Assembly: GCA_965247015.1 (NCBI GenBank)
Contig: CBDFGG010000004.1
Location: forward strand, 558,001-622,000
DNA: 64,000 bases
Direction: 5' to 3'
Source: JAIXWP01 sp965247015
GTDB lineage: Bacteria > Bacteroidota > Bacteroidia > Flavobacteriales_D > Sanyastnellaceae
Shown: positions 1-6,995 of the stretch, one piece after another
Position numbering within the stretch: the stretch's first letter is position 1
Layout: every line of letters begins with the position of its first letter
Translations under genes and position numbers: made by a program
Notes under the pieces: generated by a model
What the model was told of the DNA's origin: nothing
The model's database searches: none
What the model saw: only the letters and a program-made list of their open reading frames with translations

Positions 1-808
1 CTTCGAATCCCAACTTCACATCCCTTCCAGAATTCGGCCAATAGACCGTCTTAAACAAATAGTCCCATACGCTTAGACTCAATCCGAAATTAGCACCGAA
101 CGGATGTTCGGGTAGCTCTTTTGCATGGTGCCAAATATGCATGTTGGGAGAGTTGAAAACATACTTTAATGGACCCCATGAAATATTCAAATTGCTATGA
201 TTTAAATGTCCTATTGCTATGGTAAAAATATGGACGATGAAAAAATCCGTCAATCCAAATCCCAACATGGCAAGAGGAATATACTGAAGCGTTTTGTAAA
301 CAACGCTTTCCATCCAATGATAACGCAAATGCGCTGCAAAGCCCATCTCCTCAACACTGTGGTGAACTTTATGAAATTCCCATAACCAATTCACACGATG
401 CAATAATCTGTGAATGTTCCATTGAACAAAATCAGCCACCACAAACATCAACACAAACTTTGACCATGTGGGCCACGTCGAGACATTGATGGCAACTAAA
501 TTTTCAATTCCAAAAATTCCAAGAAAATCATTGAAGGCTTCTGCAAACACATTTGATATGGCGGTATAGCCAATCAAAGTAAAAATGTAGAAGTTGAAAA
601 ACATATAAAAGCCATCCATCCAGAAATCTTTTCTCACCACTCCCTGATTTTTTCTCCAAGGAAAAACCACCTCTAAAAGCCAAGCTGCTAGAGACAATCC
701 TACAAGCCACCAAAAATAATTATGCCATGATGGCTCCATTATCTGCGTCTTCAAATAAGAAGCGTAGCCTGTAAAACTTTGTAAGAAAAGATCCCAATAA
801 TGACTCAT
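1..808 (-). CDS. Sterol desaturase / fatty acid hydroxylase family membrane protein (C-terminus outside window)
   Basis: The first 269 codons are visible and the rest lies beyond the left edge. Several hydrophobic segments surround three histidine clusters, HRLLH, HKVHH and HIWHH, which is the di-iron ligand pattern of integral-membrane hydroxylases and desaturases of the C-5 sterol desaturase superfamily. The substrate (a lipid, sterol-like molecule or carotenoid) cannot be told from sequence. The start ATG overlaps the TGA of the thioredoxin gene upstream (ATGA), so this is the last visible gene of the rhodanese/thioredoxin run and is probably translationally coupled to it. The family call is firm; the role is open. 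Confidence 0.85.
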   Translation of the reverse strand, partial: MSHYWDLFLQSFTGYASYLKTQIMEPSWHNYFWWLVGLSLAAWLLEVVFPWRKNQGVVRKDFWMDGFYMFFNFYIFTLIGYTAISNVFAEAFNDFLGIFGIENLVAINVSTWPTWSKFVLMFVVADFVQWNIHRLLHRVNWLWEFHKVHHSVEEMGFAAHLRYHWMESVVYKTLQYIPLAMLGFGLTDFFIVHIFTIAIGHLNHSNLNISWGPLKYVFNSPNMHIWHHAKELPEHPFGANFGLSLSVWDYLFKTVYWPNSGRDVKLGFE

Positions 809-1113
809 GCGATATGCTGTTTCAATAGACCTACCAATGTATCCTTATCCTTTACACCAGAAGCTCTCCACTTCAATTCACCTTTATGGTAAATAACAAG
901 CGTCGGTACTCCACGGATTCCTAACTGCGAAGCGATAGCTTGATTTTTATCCACATCCACTTTCAAAACACGAACATCACTACCAAGTTCACTTGCCACT
1001 TCATCCATAATTGGAAGTTGGTATTGACAAGGGCCGCACCACGTAGCGTAAAAATCGATGATCACTGGTTTATCACCTTTGATGATACTTCCAAACGTCT
1101 CTTTTGTTTCCAT
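805..1113 (-). CDS. trxA: Thioredoxin
   Basis: A 102-residue cytosolic thioredoxin with no signal peptide. The active site WCGPC spans residues 25-29, and the cis-proline loop (GVPT) lies near residue 74. The length is normal for a single-domain TrxA. It would reduce disulfides or take persulfide sulfur from the neighbouring rhodaneses. It starts 4 bases after the rhodanese lipoprotein gene ends and overlaps the hydroxylase gene downstream by 4 bases, so it sits inside a co-transcribed group. A separate thioredoxin reductase gene lies at 20558. Whether this is the main cellular thioredoxin or one dedicated to sulfur handling cannot be told. Confidence 0.93.
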   Translation of the reverse strand: METKETFGSIIKGDKPVIIDFYATWCGPCQYQLPIMDEVASELGSDVRVLKVDVDKNQAIASQLGIRGVPTLVIYHKGELKWRASGVKDKDTLVGLLKQHIA

Positions 1114-1117
1114 AATT

Positions 1118-1516
1118 TTATTTTGCTAATGGATAACCAGCGGACTTCCAAGCGCCGATTCCGCCAGTTAATTGATGTACTTCTTTGAAGCCCAAACTCA
1201 ACAAAAGATCACGAGCGCTTGAACTTCTTCCTCCCACTGCACAATAAACGTACACTGGCTTAGTCTTATCAAGCTTTGCCACTTCTGTTTTAAAGTTTGG
1301 AGAATACCAATCGATGTTCTTTGCGCCAGCGATGTATCCTGACTTCACTTCATCAGCTGTTCTCACATCCAATAAAATACCTATTTTCTTCTCTACTGCT
1401 GCTTTGAATTCAGCTGCTTTTAAATCTGCTGTCGCAGGTTGTTGGGCTTCCGCACATGAGTTGAAAAAAATCATTCCCATTGCAAGAGCTAACATCATTA
1501 CAAATCTATTTTTCAT
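1118..1516 (-). CDS. Rhodanese-like lipoprotein
   Basis: A 132-residue protein with an N-terminal signal sequence ending in a lipobox-like FFNSC (Cys21), so it is probably lipid-anchored in the periplasm. One rhodanese domain follows. LLDVRTADE begins it and the active-site loop CAVGGRS carries the catalytic Cys92. Rhodaneses move sulfane sulfur from thiosulfate or persulfides to thiol acceptors. It is the first of three consecutive rhodanese genes upstream of a thioredoxin gene, and the only exported one. This suggests sulfur transfer on both sides of the inner membrane, which is inference. Confidence 0.88.
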   Translation of the reverse strand: MKNRFVMMLALAMGMIFFNSCAEAQQPATADLKAAEFKAAVEKKIGILLDVRTADEVKSGYIAGAKNIDWYSPNFKTEVAKLDKTKPVYVYCAVGGRSSSARDLLLSLGFKEVHQLTGGIGAWKSAGYPLAK

Positions 1517-1524
1517 ATAAATAA

Positions 1525-1824
1525 TTATCTAAGGTTTGTCCATGCACCACCGTTGTAAGCTTTTTCGAAGCCTGCTGATTTTAAGATTCGTGTAGCATTG
1601 CCACTACGCATTCCGCTTCTGCAGCACATTACATACGTTTCTGTTTTCTTGAGAGTTTTCATTTTAGATGAAATCTGATCCAACGGAATATTTACCGCAC
1701 CCTTGAGATGGCCCGCTGCAAATTCACCTGGAGTTCTAACATCGATGATCTTAGCTCCTTGTGCTATCAATTGTTTTACATCAATCGATTCGCCACCCAC
1801 CAATTTCTTTAAGAATCCGAACAT
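1525..1824 (-). CDS. Rhodanese-like domain protein
   Basis: A 99-residue single-domain rhodanese, probably cytosolic. KIIDVRTPGEFAAGH marks the N-terminal half and CCRSGMRS the active-site loop (catalytic Cys68, with an adjacent Cys67). I use the ATG at 1824, giving MFGFLKKL. The longer reading frame back to 1872 would run into the neighbouring rhodanese gene and adds nothing conserved. The DVRTPGEFAAGH block is nearly identical in protein and very similar in DNA to the next gene upstream, so the two look like a tandem duplication. It resembles the single-domain GlpE/PspE class. Confidence 0.87.
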   Translation of the reverse strand: MFGFLKKLVGGESIDVKQLIAQGAKIIDVRTPGEFAAGHLKGAVNIPLDQISSKMKTLKKTETYVMCCRSGMRSGNATRILKSAGFEKAYNGGAWTNLR

Positions 1825-1838
1825 AATTTTACTTTTAA

Positions 1839-2117
1839 TTATAGAGATGATACATAATTCACGTCCATCCAACCACCACCATTGTAGATATTCTCCAATC
1901 CATTTGACTGTAGAAAATTAGTAGCCTGACCGCTGCGATTTCCACTTTGGCAGCAAAGAATTACAGGAGCCTCTGAGCGAAACTCATTCACTCGAGTGGG
2001 CACCTCATTCAATGGAATGTTGATAGAACCAGCTACGTGGCCCGCAGCAAACTCACCAGGTGTTCTCACATCAATGATTTTAGCACCAGGAGTCTTTAGT
2101 AAATCTGATAATTGCAT
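1839..2117 (-). CDS. Rhodanese-like domain protein
   Basis: A 92-residue single-domain rhodanese with KIIDVRTPGEFAAGH and the active-site loop CCQSGNRS (catalytic Cys56, preceded by Cys55). It has no signal peptide. It is the first gene of the minus-strand run of three rhodaneses, a thioredoxin and a hydroxylase, and lies 71 bases from the end of a Crp/Fnr regulator gene on the same strand. It is a close paralogue of the rhodanese ending at 1525. The domain call is firm; the physiological sulfur donor and acceptor are unknown. Confidence 0.87.
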   Translation of the reverse strand: MQLSDLLKTPGAKIIDVRTPGEFAAGHVAGSINIPLNEVPTRVNEFRSEAPVILCCQSGNRSGQATNFLQSNGLENIYNGGGWMDVNYVSSL

Positions 2118-2188
2118 GTTGTTTAATTTTTACACAAATATCCATCACCTCATATGCACAAGATGTAACCTGTGTCACACAGTACTAT

Positions 2189-2812
2189 TTATTTCGAAAG
2201 CTCGATTTTATTGCGACCCAGCTTGAGCATTCCACGACGCTCCATTTGCTTCAATATTCTCGAAATTACCTCTCTTGATGAATTCAATTCAGTAGCTAAT
2301 TCCTGATGTGTTATCACCAGCATATTACTGCCTACCGTTTCAGACTTTGCTTTTAGAATCTTTTCCAAGCGATCGTCTAATCGCTGAAAGGCAATACCAT
2401 CAATAGTTGCAAGCAATTCTTCGAATCGCTTCTGATAAGTATGCATCACAAACGATTTCCAAGACTGATATTGATTGGTCCACAAATCCATATTGCGAAC
2501 TGGAATGGCAATGATGGTGGTTGGTTCTTCTGCAATGGCTCTCACATTGCTTCTCGCATCGCCCATGCAGCAAGTCAAAGACATCGCACAAGTCTCGCCC
2601 TTTCTGACATAATAGAGCAACAGTTCATTTCCATCCTTGTCCTCGCGCATGATGCGTAATGAACCTTCTAGGACCAATGGAACAAACTTTATAAATCCAC
2701 CAATATCCATGAGCATTTCGCCTTCGGGAATTTCCATGATAGTACCCTCTTCCTCAATCTTTTTTCTCAAGTTTTCCTCATATAAATCAGGAAAGATGCT
2801 TTTCAAGTCCAT
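2189..2812 (-). CDS. Crp/Fnr family transcriptional regulator
   Basis: A 207-residue regulator. Residues about 20-130 form a cyclic-nucleotide-binding-like beta barrel, and the C-terminal 60 residues form a winged helix (VITHQELATELNSSREVISRILKQ), the Crp-type HTH. Three cysteines cluster near residues 75-82 (CAMSLTCC), but the N-terminal Fnr iron-sulfur ligand pattern is absent. Members of this class next to rhodanese and thioredoxin genes often respond to redox or reactive sulfur signals; that is inference here. It could be co-transcribed with the rhodanese genes and diverges from paaB across 88 bases, so it may control either side. Confidence 0.9.
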   Translation of the reverse strand: MDLKSIFPDLYEENLRKKIEEEGTIMEIPEGEMLMDIGGFIKFVPLVLEGSLRIMREDKDGNELLLYYVRKGETCAMSLTCCMGDARSNVRAIAEEPTTIIAIPVRNMDLWTNQYQSWKSFVMHTYQKRFEELLATIDGIAFQRLDDRLEKILKAKSETVGSNMLVITHQELATELNSSREVISRILKQMERRGMLKLGRNKIELSK

Positions 2813-2900
2813 AGTAATATTTTTAAACCAACAAAAATCATAGAAGAGCTGAACAAACCTTCATAAATTAGCTTTCTATTTCAAGAACAAGTTTAAGAAA

Positions 2901-3188
2901 ATGAACAAAGCAGACTGGCCCCTTTGGGAAATATTTATCCGCAGTAAAAGCGGATTAGCACATAAGCACGTTGGCAGCCTTCACGCTGCAGATGCTAAGA
3001 TGGCCATTGAAAACGCACGCGATGTATACACCCGCCGAATGGAAGGTGTGAGTCTTTGGGTAGTAAAAAGCTCTGATATCACCGCTTCTTCTCCTGATGA
3101 AAAAGAAATACTTTTTGATCCAGCGAACGACAAGGTATATCGCCACCCAACTTTCTACGAAATTCCTCCTGAAATCGGTCACATGTAA
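2901..3188 (+). CDS. paaB: 1,2-phenylacetyl-CoA epoxidase subunit B
   Basis: A 95-residue protein opening with WPLWEIFIRSKSGLAHKHVGS, the characteristic start of PaaB, followed by an alternating strand/helix small-domain pattern. PaaB is a non-catalytic subunit of the multicomponent mono-oxygenase that epoxidises phenylacetyl-CoA in aerobic phenylacetate breakdown. It leads a three-gene run with paaC (5 bases away) and paaD. The catalytic subunit gene paaA, usually directly upstream, is absent: the next gene is the divergent Crp/Fnr regulator. The length is normal for the family. Confidence 0.93.
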   Translation: MNKADWPLWEIFIRSKSGLAHKHVGSLHAADAKMAIENARDVYTRRMEGVSLWVVKSSDITASSPDEKEILFDPANDKVYRHPTFYEIPPEIGHM

Positions 3189-3193
3189 GTGCT

Positions 3194-3949
3194 ATGACAA
3201 ACGATCAATTATTTGAATATACCGTCCGCCTAGCAGATAACGCGCTTATCCTCGGACAAAGACTCAGCGAGTGGTGTGGTCACGGACCCGTGCTCGAAGA
3301 AGATATTGCTCTCACCAACACCGCGCTTGATCAATTAGGCCAAGCAACGAATCTTTTCAAATTCGCCGCTGAACTCGAAGGAAAAGGTCGTGATGAAGAT
3401 CAATTAGCATTTCTCCGTGACGTAACGGAATACAAGAACATTCTTCTTGTCGAACTTCCAAACGGTGATTACGCAAATACCATTGCACGTCAGTTTTTCT
3501 ATTCTACATACTATTATCTTTTCCTCAGAGATTTATCAAAATCAAAGCATGAATTTTTGAGTGCATTTGCAGAAAAATCTCTTAAAGAAGTAAAATATCA
3601 CTGGCAACATAGCTCTGATTGGGTAAAGCGAATGGGTGATGGAACCGAAGAAAGTCACACACGTATTCAAAAAGCAATCAATTTTCTCTGGGAATACACT
3701 GGTGAAATGTTCATGATGGACGCCATTGATCAAGCTGCGCTAGATGCCGGATATGGAGTAGACAATGCGGCTCTGAAAAATGAATGGAACAATATTGTTT
3801 CAGCTATTTTAAATGAAGCAACGCTTGAAATGCCCGCCGATGGCTGGTTTCATAAAGGTGGAAAAATCGGTAGACACTCTGAGCACATGGGCTTCATTTT
3901 AGCAGAAATGCAATTTCTCCAGAAGACATATCCTGGAGCTAAATGGTAA
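3194..3949 (+). CDS. paaC: 1,2-phenylacetyl-CoA epoxidase subunit C
   Basis: A 251-residue ferritin-like helical protein matching PaaC in length and blocks (ALDQLGQA near residue 43, YYYLFLRDLS, and KEVKYHWQHSSDWVKRMGDGT in the third helix region). PaaC is the structural partner of catalytic PaaA in the epoxidase core and lacks a working di-iron site. Because PaaA and PaaC are paralogues I considered PaaA, but the length (PaaA is usually over 300 residues) and the conserved blocks favour PaaC. It follows paaB by 5 bases and precedes paaD by 34. Confidence 0.93.
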   Translation: MTNDQLFEYTVRLADNALILGQRLSEWCGHGPVLEEDIALTNTALDQLGQATNLFKFAAELEGKGRDEDQLAFLRDVTEYKNILLVELPNGDYANTIARQFFYSTYYYLFLRDLSKSKHEFLSAFAEKSLKEVKYHWQHSSDWVKRMGDGTEESHTRIQKAINFLWEYTGEMFMMDAIDQAALDAGYGVDNAALKNEWNNIVSAILNEATLEMPADGWFHKGGKIGRHSEHMGFILAEMQFLQKTYPGAKW

Positions 3950-3983
3950 TCTTGAACCTCTCGGTTGACTCATTGTTTCAATT

Positions 3984-4472
3984 ATGATGTATTCAGAAAA
4001 AGAAATATGGTCCATCCTTGAAGAGGTGGAAGATCCTGAAATCCCCATTATCAATGTTGTTGAAATGGGTATCGTGCGTGGTGTGAAAATCAATGACGAA
4101 AACATTGAGGTCATCATTACTCCCACATACAGCGGATGCCCCGCAATGAAAACTATTGAAGAAGATATCGCAGAAATTCTTCGAGAAAAAAAAATCGGGA
4201 ACTTCCAAATCAAAACCGTCCTTTCACCAGCGTGGACTACCGATTGGATGACCGATATCGCCAAAGAAAAACTGCGTTCCACCGGTATTGCACCACCCGA
4301 ACAAACATCTGGTGACAAGGGCCTGCTAATGGGAAAAGTAAGAGATGTCTCTTGCCCGAGATGCAGATCAAAAAACACACAATTGATTTCTCAATTTGGG
4401 ACCACGGCTTGCAAAGCCTTGTACAAGTGCAACGATTGTCTCGATCCGTTCGATTATTTCAAATGCATATAA
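3984..4472 (+). CDS. paaD: 1,2-phenylacetyl-CoA epoxidase-associated protein D
   Basis: A 162-residue protein with an N-terminal MIP18/DUF59-like domain (EVEDPEIPIINVVEMGIVR near residue 12, then PTYSGCPAM) and a C-terminal zinc-ribbon-like part with CPRC and CNDC pairs. This is the PaaD layout, a factor thought to help assemble the iron-sulfur or metal sites of the epoxidase. An ATG three bases downstream is an equally possible start. It ends the paa run at a hairpin shared with convergent dnaJ. No paaE reductase gene follows. Confidence 0.9.
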   Translation: MMYSEKEIWSILEEVEDPEIPIINVVEMGIVRGVKINDENIEVIITPTYSGCPAMKTIEEDIAEILREKKIGNFQIKTVLSPAWTTDWMTDIAKEKLRSTGIAPPEQTSGDKGLLMGKVRDVSCPRCRSKNTQLISQFGTTACKALYKCNDCLDPFDYFKCI

Positions 4473-4507
4473 AAAAGAAATGCTCGGCTTAACCGAACAT
4501 TTCTTTT
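4473..4507. terminator. Shared hairpin between convergent paaD and dnaJ
   Basis: AAAAGAAATG (4473-4482) pairs with CATTTCTTTT (4498-4507), and TCGG pairs with CCGA inside, around a short loop. A/T runs flank both sides, so it could stop transcripts from either strand. It overlaps the last dnaJ codons. Confidence 0.6.
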
Positions 4508-5616
4508 ACTCTTTGAAAAAATGATTTGTCTTTTCCGGATGGACTTGGTTGGAAATTCGGCGATTGCCTTAATTTTTCCAATAATTTCTTTTCTTCATCA
4601 TTCAATCTCATTGGTGTCCATACATTGATATTCACCAAAAGATCTCCTGTTCCATATCCATTTACTTCTGGTAATCCTTTGCCTTTTAGACGAAGAATTT
4701 TTCCGCTTTGTGTACCTGCGTCGAGTTTAATTTGTGCTTTTCCTTTCACCAATGGAATCTCGGCAGTCGCTCCTAGTGCAGCATCTGCGAAGTTTACATA
4801 CAGATCATAGTAAAGATTATTTCCATCACGCTTCAATGAAGTGTGTTCCTCCTCCTCGATTTGTACAAGCAAATCACCAGGTACTCCGCCATAAGGACCA
4901 GCGTTTCCTTTGCCCGCGACATTGAGCGTCATTCCATCACCAACACCCGCAGGGATATTGATTTCAATCACTTCCTCCTGACGCTTTTGTCCGTGCTCAT
5001 CAGCATCCTTTGGCTTCTGCTTAATAGACTTTCCTGCTCCATGACATGTAGGACATGTGCTCGAAGTCTGCATCTGGCCTAGAATTGTATTGGTAACACG
5101 TCTTACCTGTCCTGAACCACGGCAAGTAGTGCAGGTATCATAAGTCACTCCATCCGCATTCACCAACTTGAAAACTTTGATTTTCTTGGTTGTTCCGAAT
5201 GCTATCTCCTCCAAATTCAATTTTACTTTAATGCGAAGGTTTGACCCTTTCACTCTACGACCGCCAGCATTTCCACCACCGAATCCGCCACCGCCGAAAC
5301 CGCCGCCGCCAAATGCACTACCGAAGATATCTCCAAACTGAGAGAAGATATCGTCCATATTCATATTGCCGCCGCCATATCCGCCACCGCCGCCCATTCC
5401 GGCATGACCAAATTGATCATAACGCTGACGCTTCTCGGCATTGCTCAAAATATCATAGGCTTCCGCGGCTTCTTTAAATTTATCCTCCGCCTCTGCATTA
5501 CCCGGATTTTTATCGGGGTGATATTTCAACGCCAATTGACGGTACGCCTTCTTGATGTCCGCCTCGGATGCACCTTTTGAAAGGCCTAATACGTCGTAAT
5601 AATCTCTCTTTGCCAT
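4489..5616 (-). CDS. dnaJ: Chaperone DnaJ with reduced zinc finger
   Basis: A 375-residue Hsp40 co-chaperone that stimulates DnaK ATPase and delivers unfolded proteins. It has a J domain (residues 4-69, HPD at 33-35), a Gly/Phe-rich linker (about 73-120) and two C-terminal beta-sandwich domains. The zinc-finger region keeps only two CxxCxGxG motifs (Cys162/165 and Cys188/191, 26 residues apart); usual DnaJ has four. The kept pair matches the second zinc centre by spacing. The gene lies 15 bases downstream of grpE on the same strand. dnaK is not in the window. Confidence 0.95.
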   Translation of the reverse strand: MAKRDYYDVLGLSKGASEADIKKAYRQLALKYHPDKNPGNAEAEDKFKEAAEAYDILSNAEKRQRYDQFGHAGMGGGGGYGGGNMNMDDIFSQFGDIFGSAFGGGGFGGGGFGGGNAGGRRVKGSNLRIKVKLNLEEIAFGTTKKIKVFKLVNADGVTYDTCTTCRGSGQVRRVTNTILGQMQTSSTCPTCHGAGKSIKQKPKDADEHGQKRQEEVIEINIPAGVGDGMTLNVAGKGNAGPYGGVPGDLLVQIEEEEHTSLKRDGNNLYYDLYVNFADAALGATAEIPLVKGKAQIKLDAGTQSGKILRLKGKGLPEVNGYGTGDLLVNINVWTPMRLNDEEKKLLEKLRQSPNFQPSPSGKDKSFFQRVKEMFG

Positions 5617-5631
5617 AATCTATAGGGTCTA

Positions 5632-6213
5632 TTATTGACCAATCACCACTTTCGAAAATCTCAATACTTTATCATTCAATAAATATCCTTTCTCTACTTC
5701 ATCCACCACTTTGCCCTTCAGATCCTCGCTTGGTGCGGGGAAAGAAGTGATCGCTTCGTGAAAATCAGTATCAAAAGGCTTTCCTTGCGCATCAATTGGC
5801 TTCAAACCTTTTGATTCAAGTTTCTTATAAAATTTACTGTGAATCAACACAAAGCCTTCTTTCACAACTGCGATATCATCAACACTTTCATTGGCTTTTA
5901 CTGCGCGATCGAAGTCATCAATCACCGGTAGCATATCCTTTAACACCTCAGCGGTAGAGCTAGATATCAAATCAGCACGCTCTTTAATGGTGCGCTTTCT
6001 AAAATTATCAAACTCCGCAAAAAGTCGGGTATACTTGTCCTTCCAATCAGCTACTTCTCTTTGAAGTTTTTCTTCCACACTCACTTCTTCCGATGTTGCT
6101 TTAGCCTCTTCTGACTGGGGTTCGGTTGATGCTGCAGCCTCTGTCTGTGCAGTCTCTGGCTGAATTTCCTCTGGTTGTGTTTCTGGCTTATTATCCATTT
6201 CCTCAGTATTCAT
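5632..6213 (-). CDS. grpE: Nucleotide exchange factor GrpE
   Basis: Using the ATG at 6213 (MNTEEMDNK) it has 193 residues. An acidic, Glu/Thr-rich disordered N-terminus (about 55 residues) precedes the GrpE coiled coil (WKDKYTRLFAEFDNFRKRT) and the C-terminal beta domain ending ...KVLRFSKVVIG. GrpE releases ADP from DnaK. An ATG at 6264 in the same frame would add 17 residues, but AAAAGGAT immediately before 6213 and family length favour the shorter form. It forms a heat-shock pair with dnaJ. A possible shared regulatory element lies upstream at 6267-6294. Confidence 0.93.
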   Translation of the reverse strand: MNTEEMDNKPETQPEEIQPETAQTEAAASTEPQSEEAKATSEEVSVEEKLQREVADWKDKYTRLFAEFDNFRKRTIKERADLISSSTAEVLKDMLPVIDDFDRAVKANESVDDIAVVKEGFVLIHSKFYKKLESKGLKPIDAQGKPFDTDFHEAITSFPAPSEDLKGKVVDEVEKGYLLNDKVLRFSKVVIGQ

Positions 6214-6266
6214 ATCCTTTTCTTTTTTTGACGCCCGCCCGTTCTCAACTATTCTGCCATTCAAGA

Positions 6267-6294
6267 GATATGGTCAATGTGTCATATTTCGGCA
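6267..6294 (-). promoter_or_regulatory. Candidate heat-shock element upstream of grpE-dnaJ
   Basis: Read on the minus strand, GAAATATGACA followed by cATTGaCCATA lies 54-81 bases before the grpE start. A very similar string (GAAATATGACA ATTGGTAT) lies 75-99 bases before the clpB start. The function is inferred only from recurrence at two chaperone genes. Confidence 0.35.
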
Positions 6295-6295
6295 G

Positions 6296-6327
6296 AAAAA
6301 AAACGCCCCGAATCTCTTCGGGGCGGC
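6296..6327 (-). terminator. Intrinsic terminator after the TlpA-like gene
   Basis: A perfect 9-bp stem, CGCCCCGAA (6304-6312) with TTCGGGGCG (6317-6325), has a four-base loop and an eight-base T run on the minus strand (6303-6296). It separates the TlpA-like gene from grpE-dnaJ. Confidence 0.9.
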
Positions 6328-6348
6328 AAATTTATCATATCTCAAGGC

Positions 6349-6918
6349 TTAATTTAAGCTTTTGACATATTGGTCAATTTTTGAATGCAATTCCAAACCT
6401 CTCAAGTTCTTTCCTACAATCACTCCATTTTCATCAATCAAGAAGCTCATTGGGATGCTTCTAACTCCGTAAAGTGCAGCAGCGGCATTGTTCCATCCGA
6501 GCAAATCACTCACGTGGTTTTTCCAAACCAAACCATCTTTAGCGATCGCTGCCTTCCAAGCATCTGCGTTCTGATCTAAAGAAACGCTGTAGATCTCAAA
6601 TCCCTTCGCAGTCTTGAACTTCGCCTTCTTGTATTTTTCATATGCACCTACCACATTCGGATTTTCTCTGCGGCATGGCCCACACCACGAAGCCCAAAAA
6701 TCGATAAGGACCATTTTACCCTTCAAACTTGAAAGCTTGATGTCTTTTCCATCCACGCCTTTCATGACGATTTCAGGAGCCGTATCTCCAATGTTTGTTC
6801 CGATTGCAGGAGCTTCTGAATATGCCTTTTTAGCAATTGCTGGCTCCTCATTCATTGTGAAGCTGTACGCTGAAACGAGCGCTGCAGCTCCTAGAAATGC
6901 GATAACTATTTTCTTCAT
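6349..6918 (-). CDS. TlpA-like thioredoxin family protein, exported
   Basis: A 189-residue protein with an N-terminal signal or anchor segment (MKKIVIAFLGAAALVSAYSF) followed by an AhpC/TSA-Redoxin domain. The active site is WCGPC (Cys79 and Cys82), with a cis-proline block SIPMSFLID. It would act in the periplasm as a thiol-disulfide oxidoreductase, like TlpA or ResA, in cytochrome maturation or oxidative protection. I use the ATG at 6918; the frame is open back to 6993 but that extension lacks signal-peptide character. A TAnnTTTA-type box lies just upstream at 6932-6939. It stands alone between murA and a strong terminator. Confidence 0.88.
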   Translation of the reverse strand: MKKIVIAFLGAAALVSAYSFTMNEEPAIAKKAYSEAPAIGTNIGDTAPEIVMKGVDGKDIKLSSLKGKMVLIDFWASWCGPCRRENPNVVGAYEKYKKAKFKTAKGFEIYSVSLDQNADAWKAAIAKDGLVWKNHVSDLLGWNNAAAALYGVRSIPMSFLIDENGVIVGKNLRGLELHSKIDQYVKSLN

Positions 6919-6995
6919 CGTTATTTTTTTTGTAAAAATACTGTTTATTCTTCGGCCGCGGGTAGCCAAATATGCTGCCAAAGTGGATTCCAATA

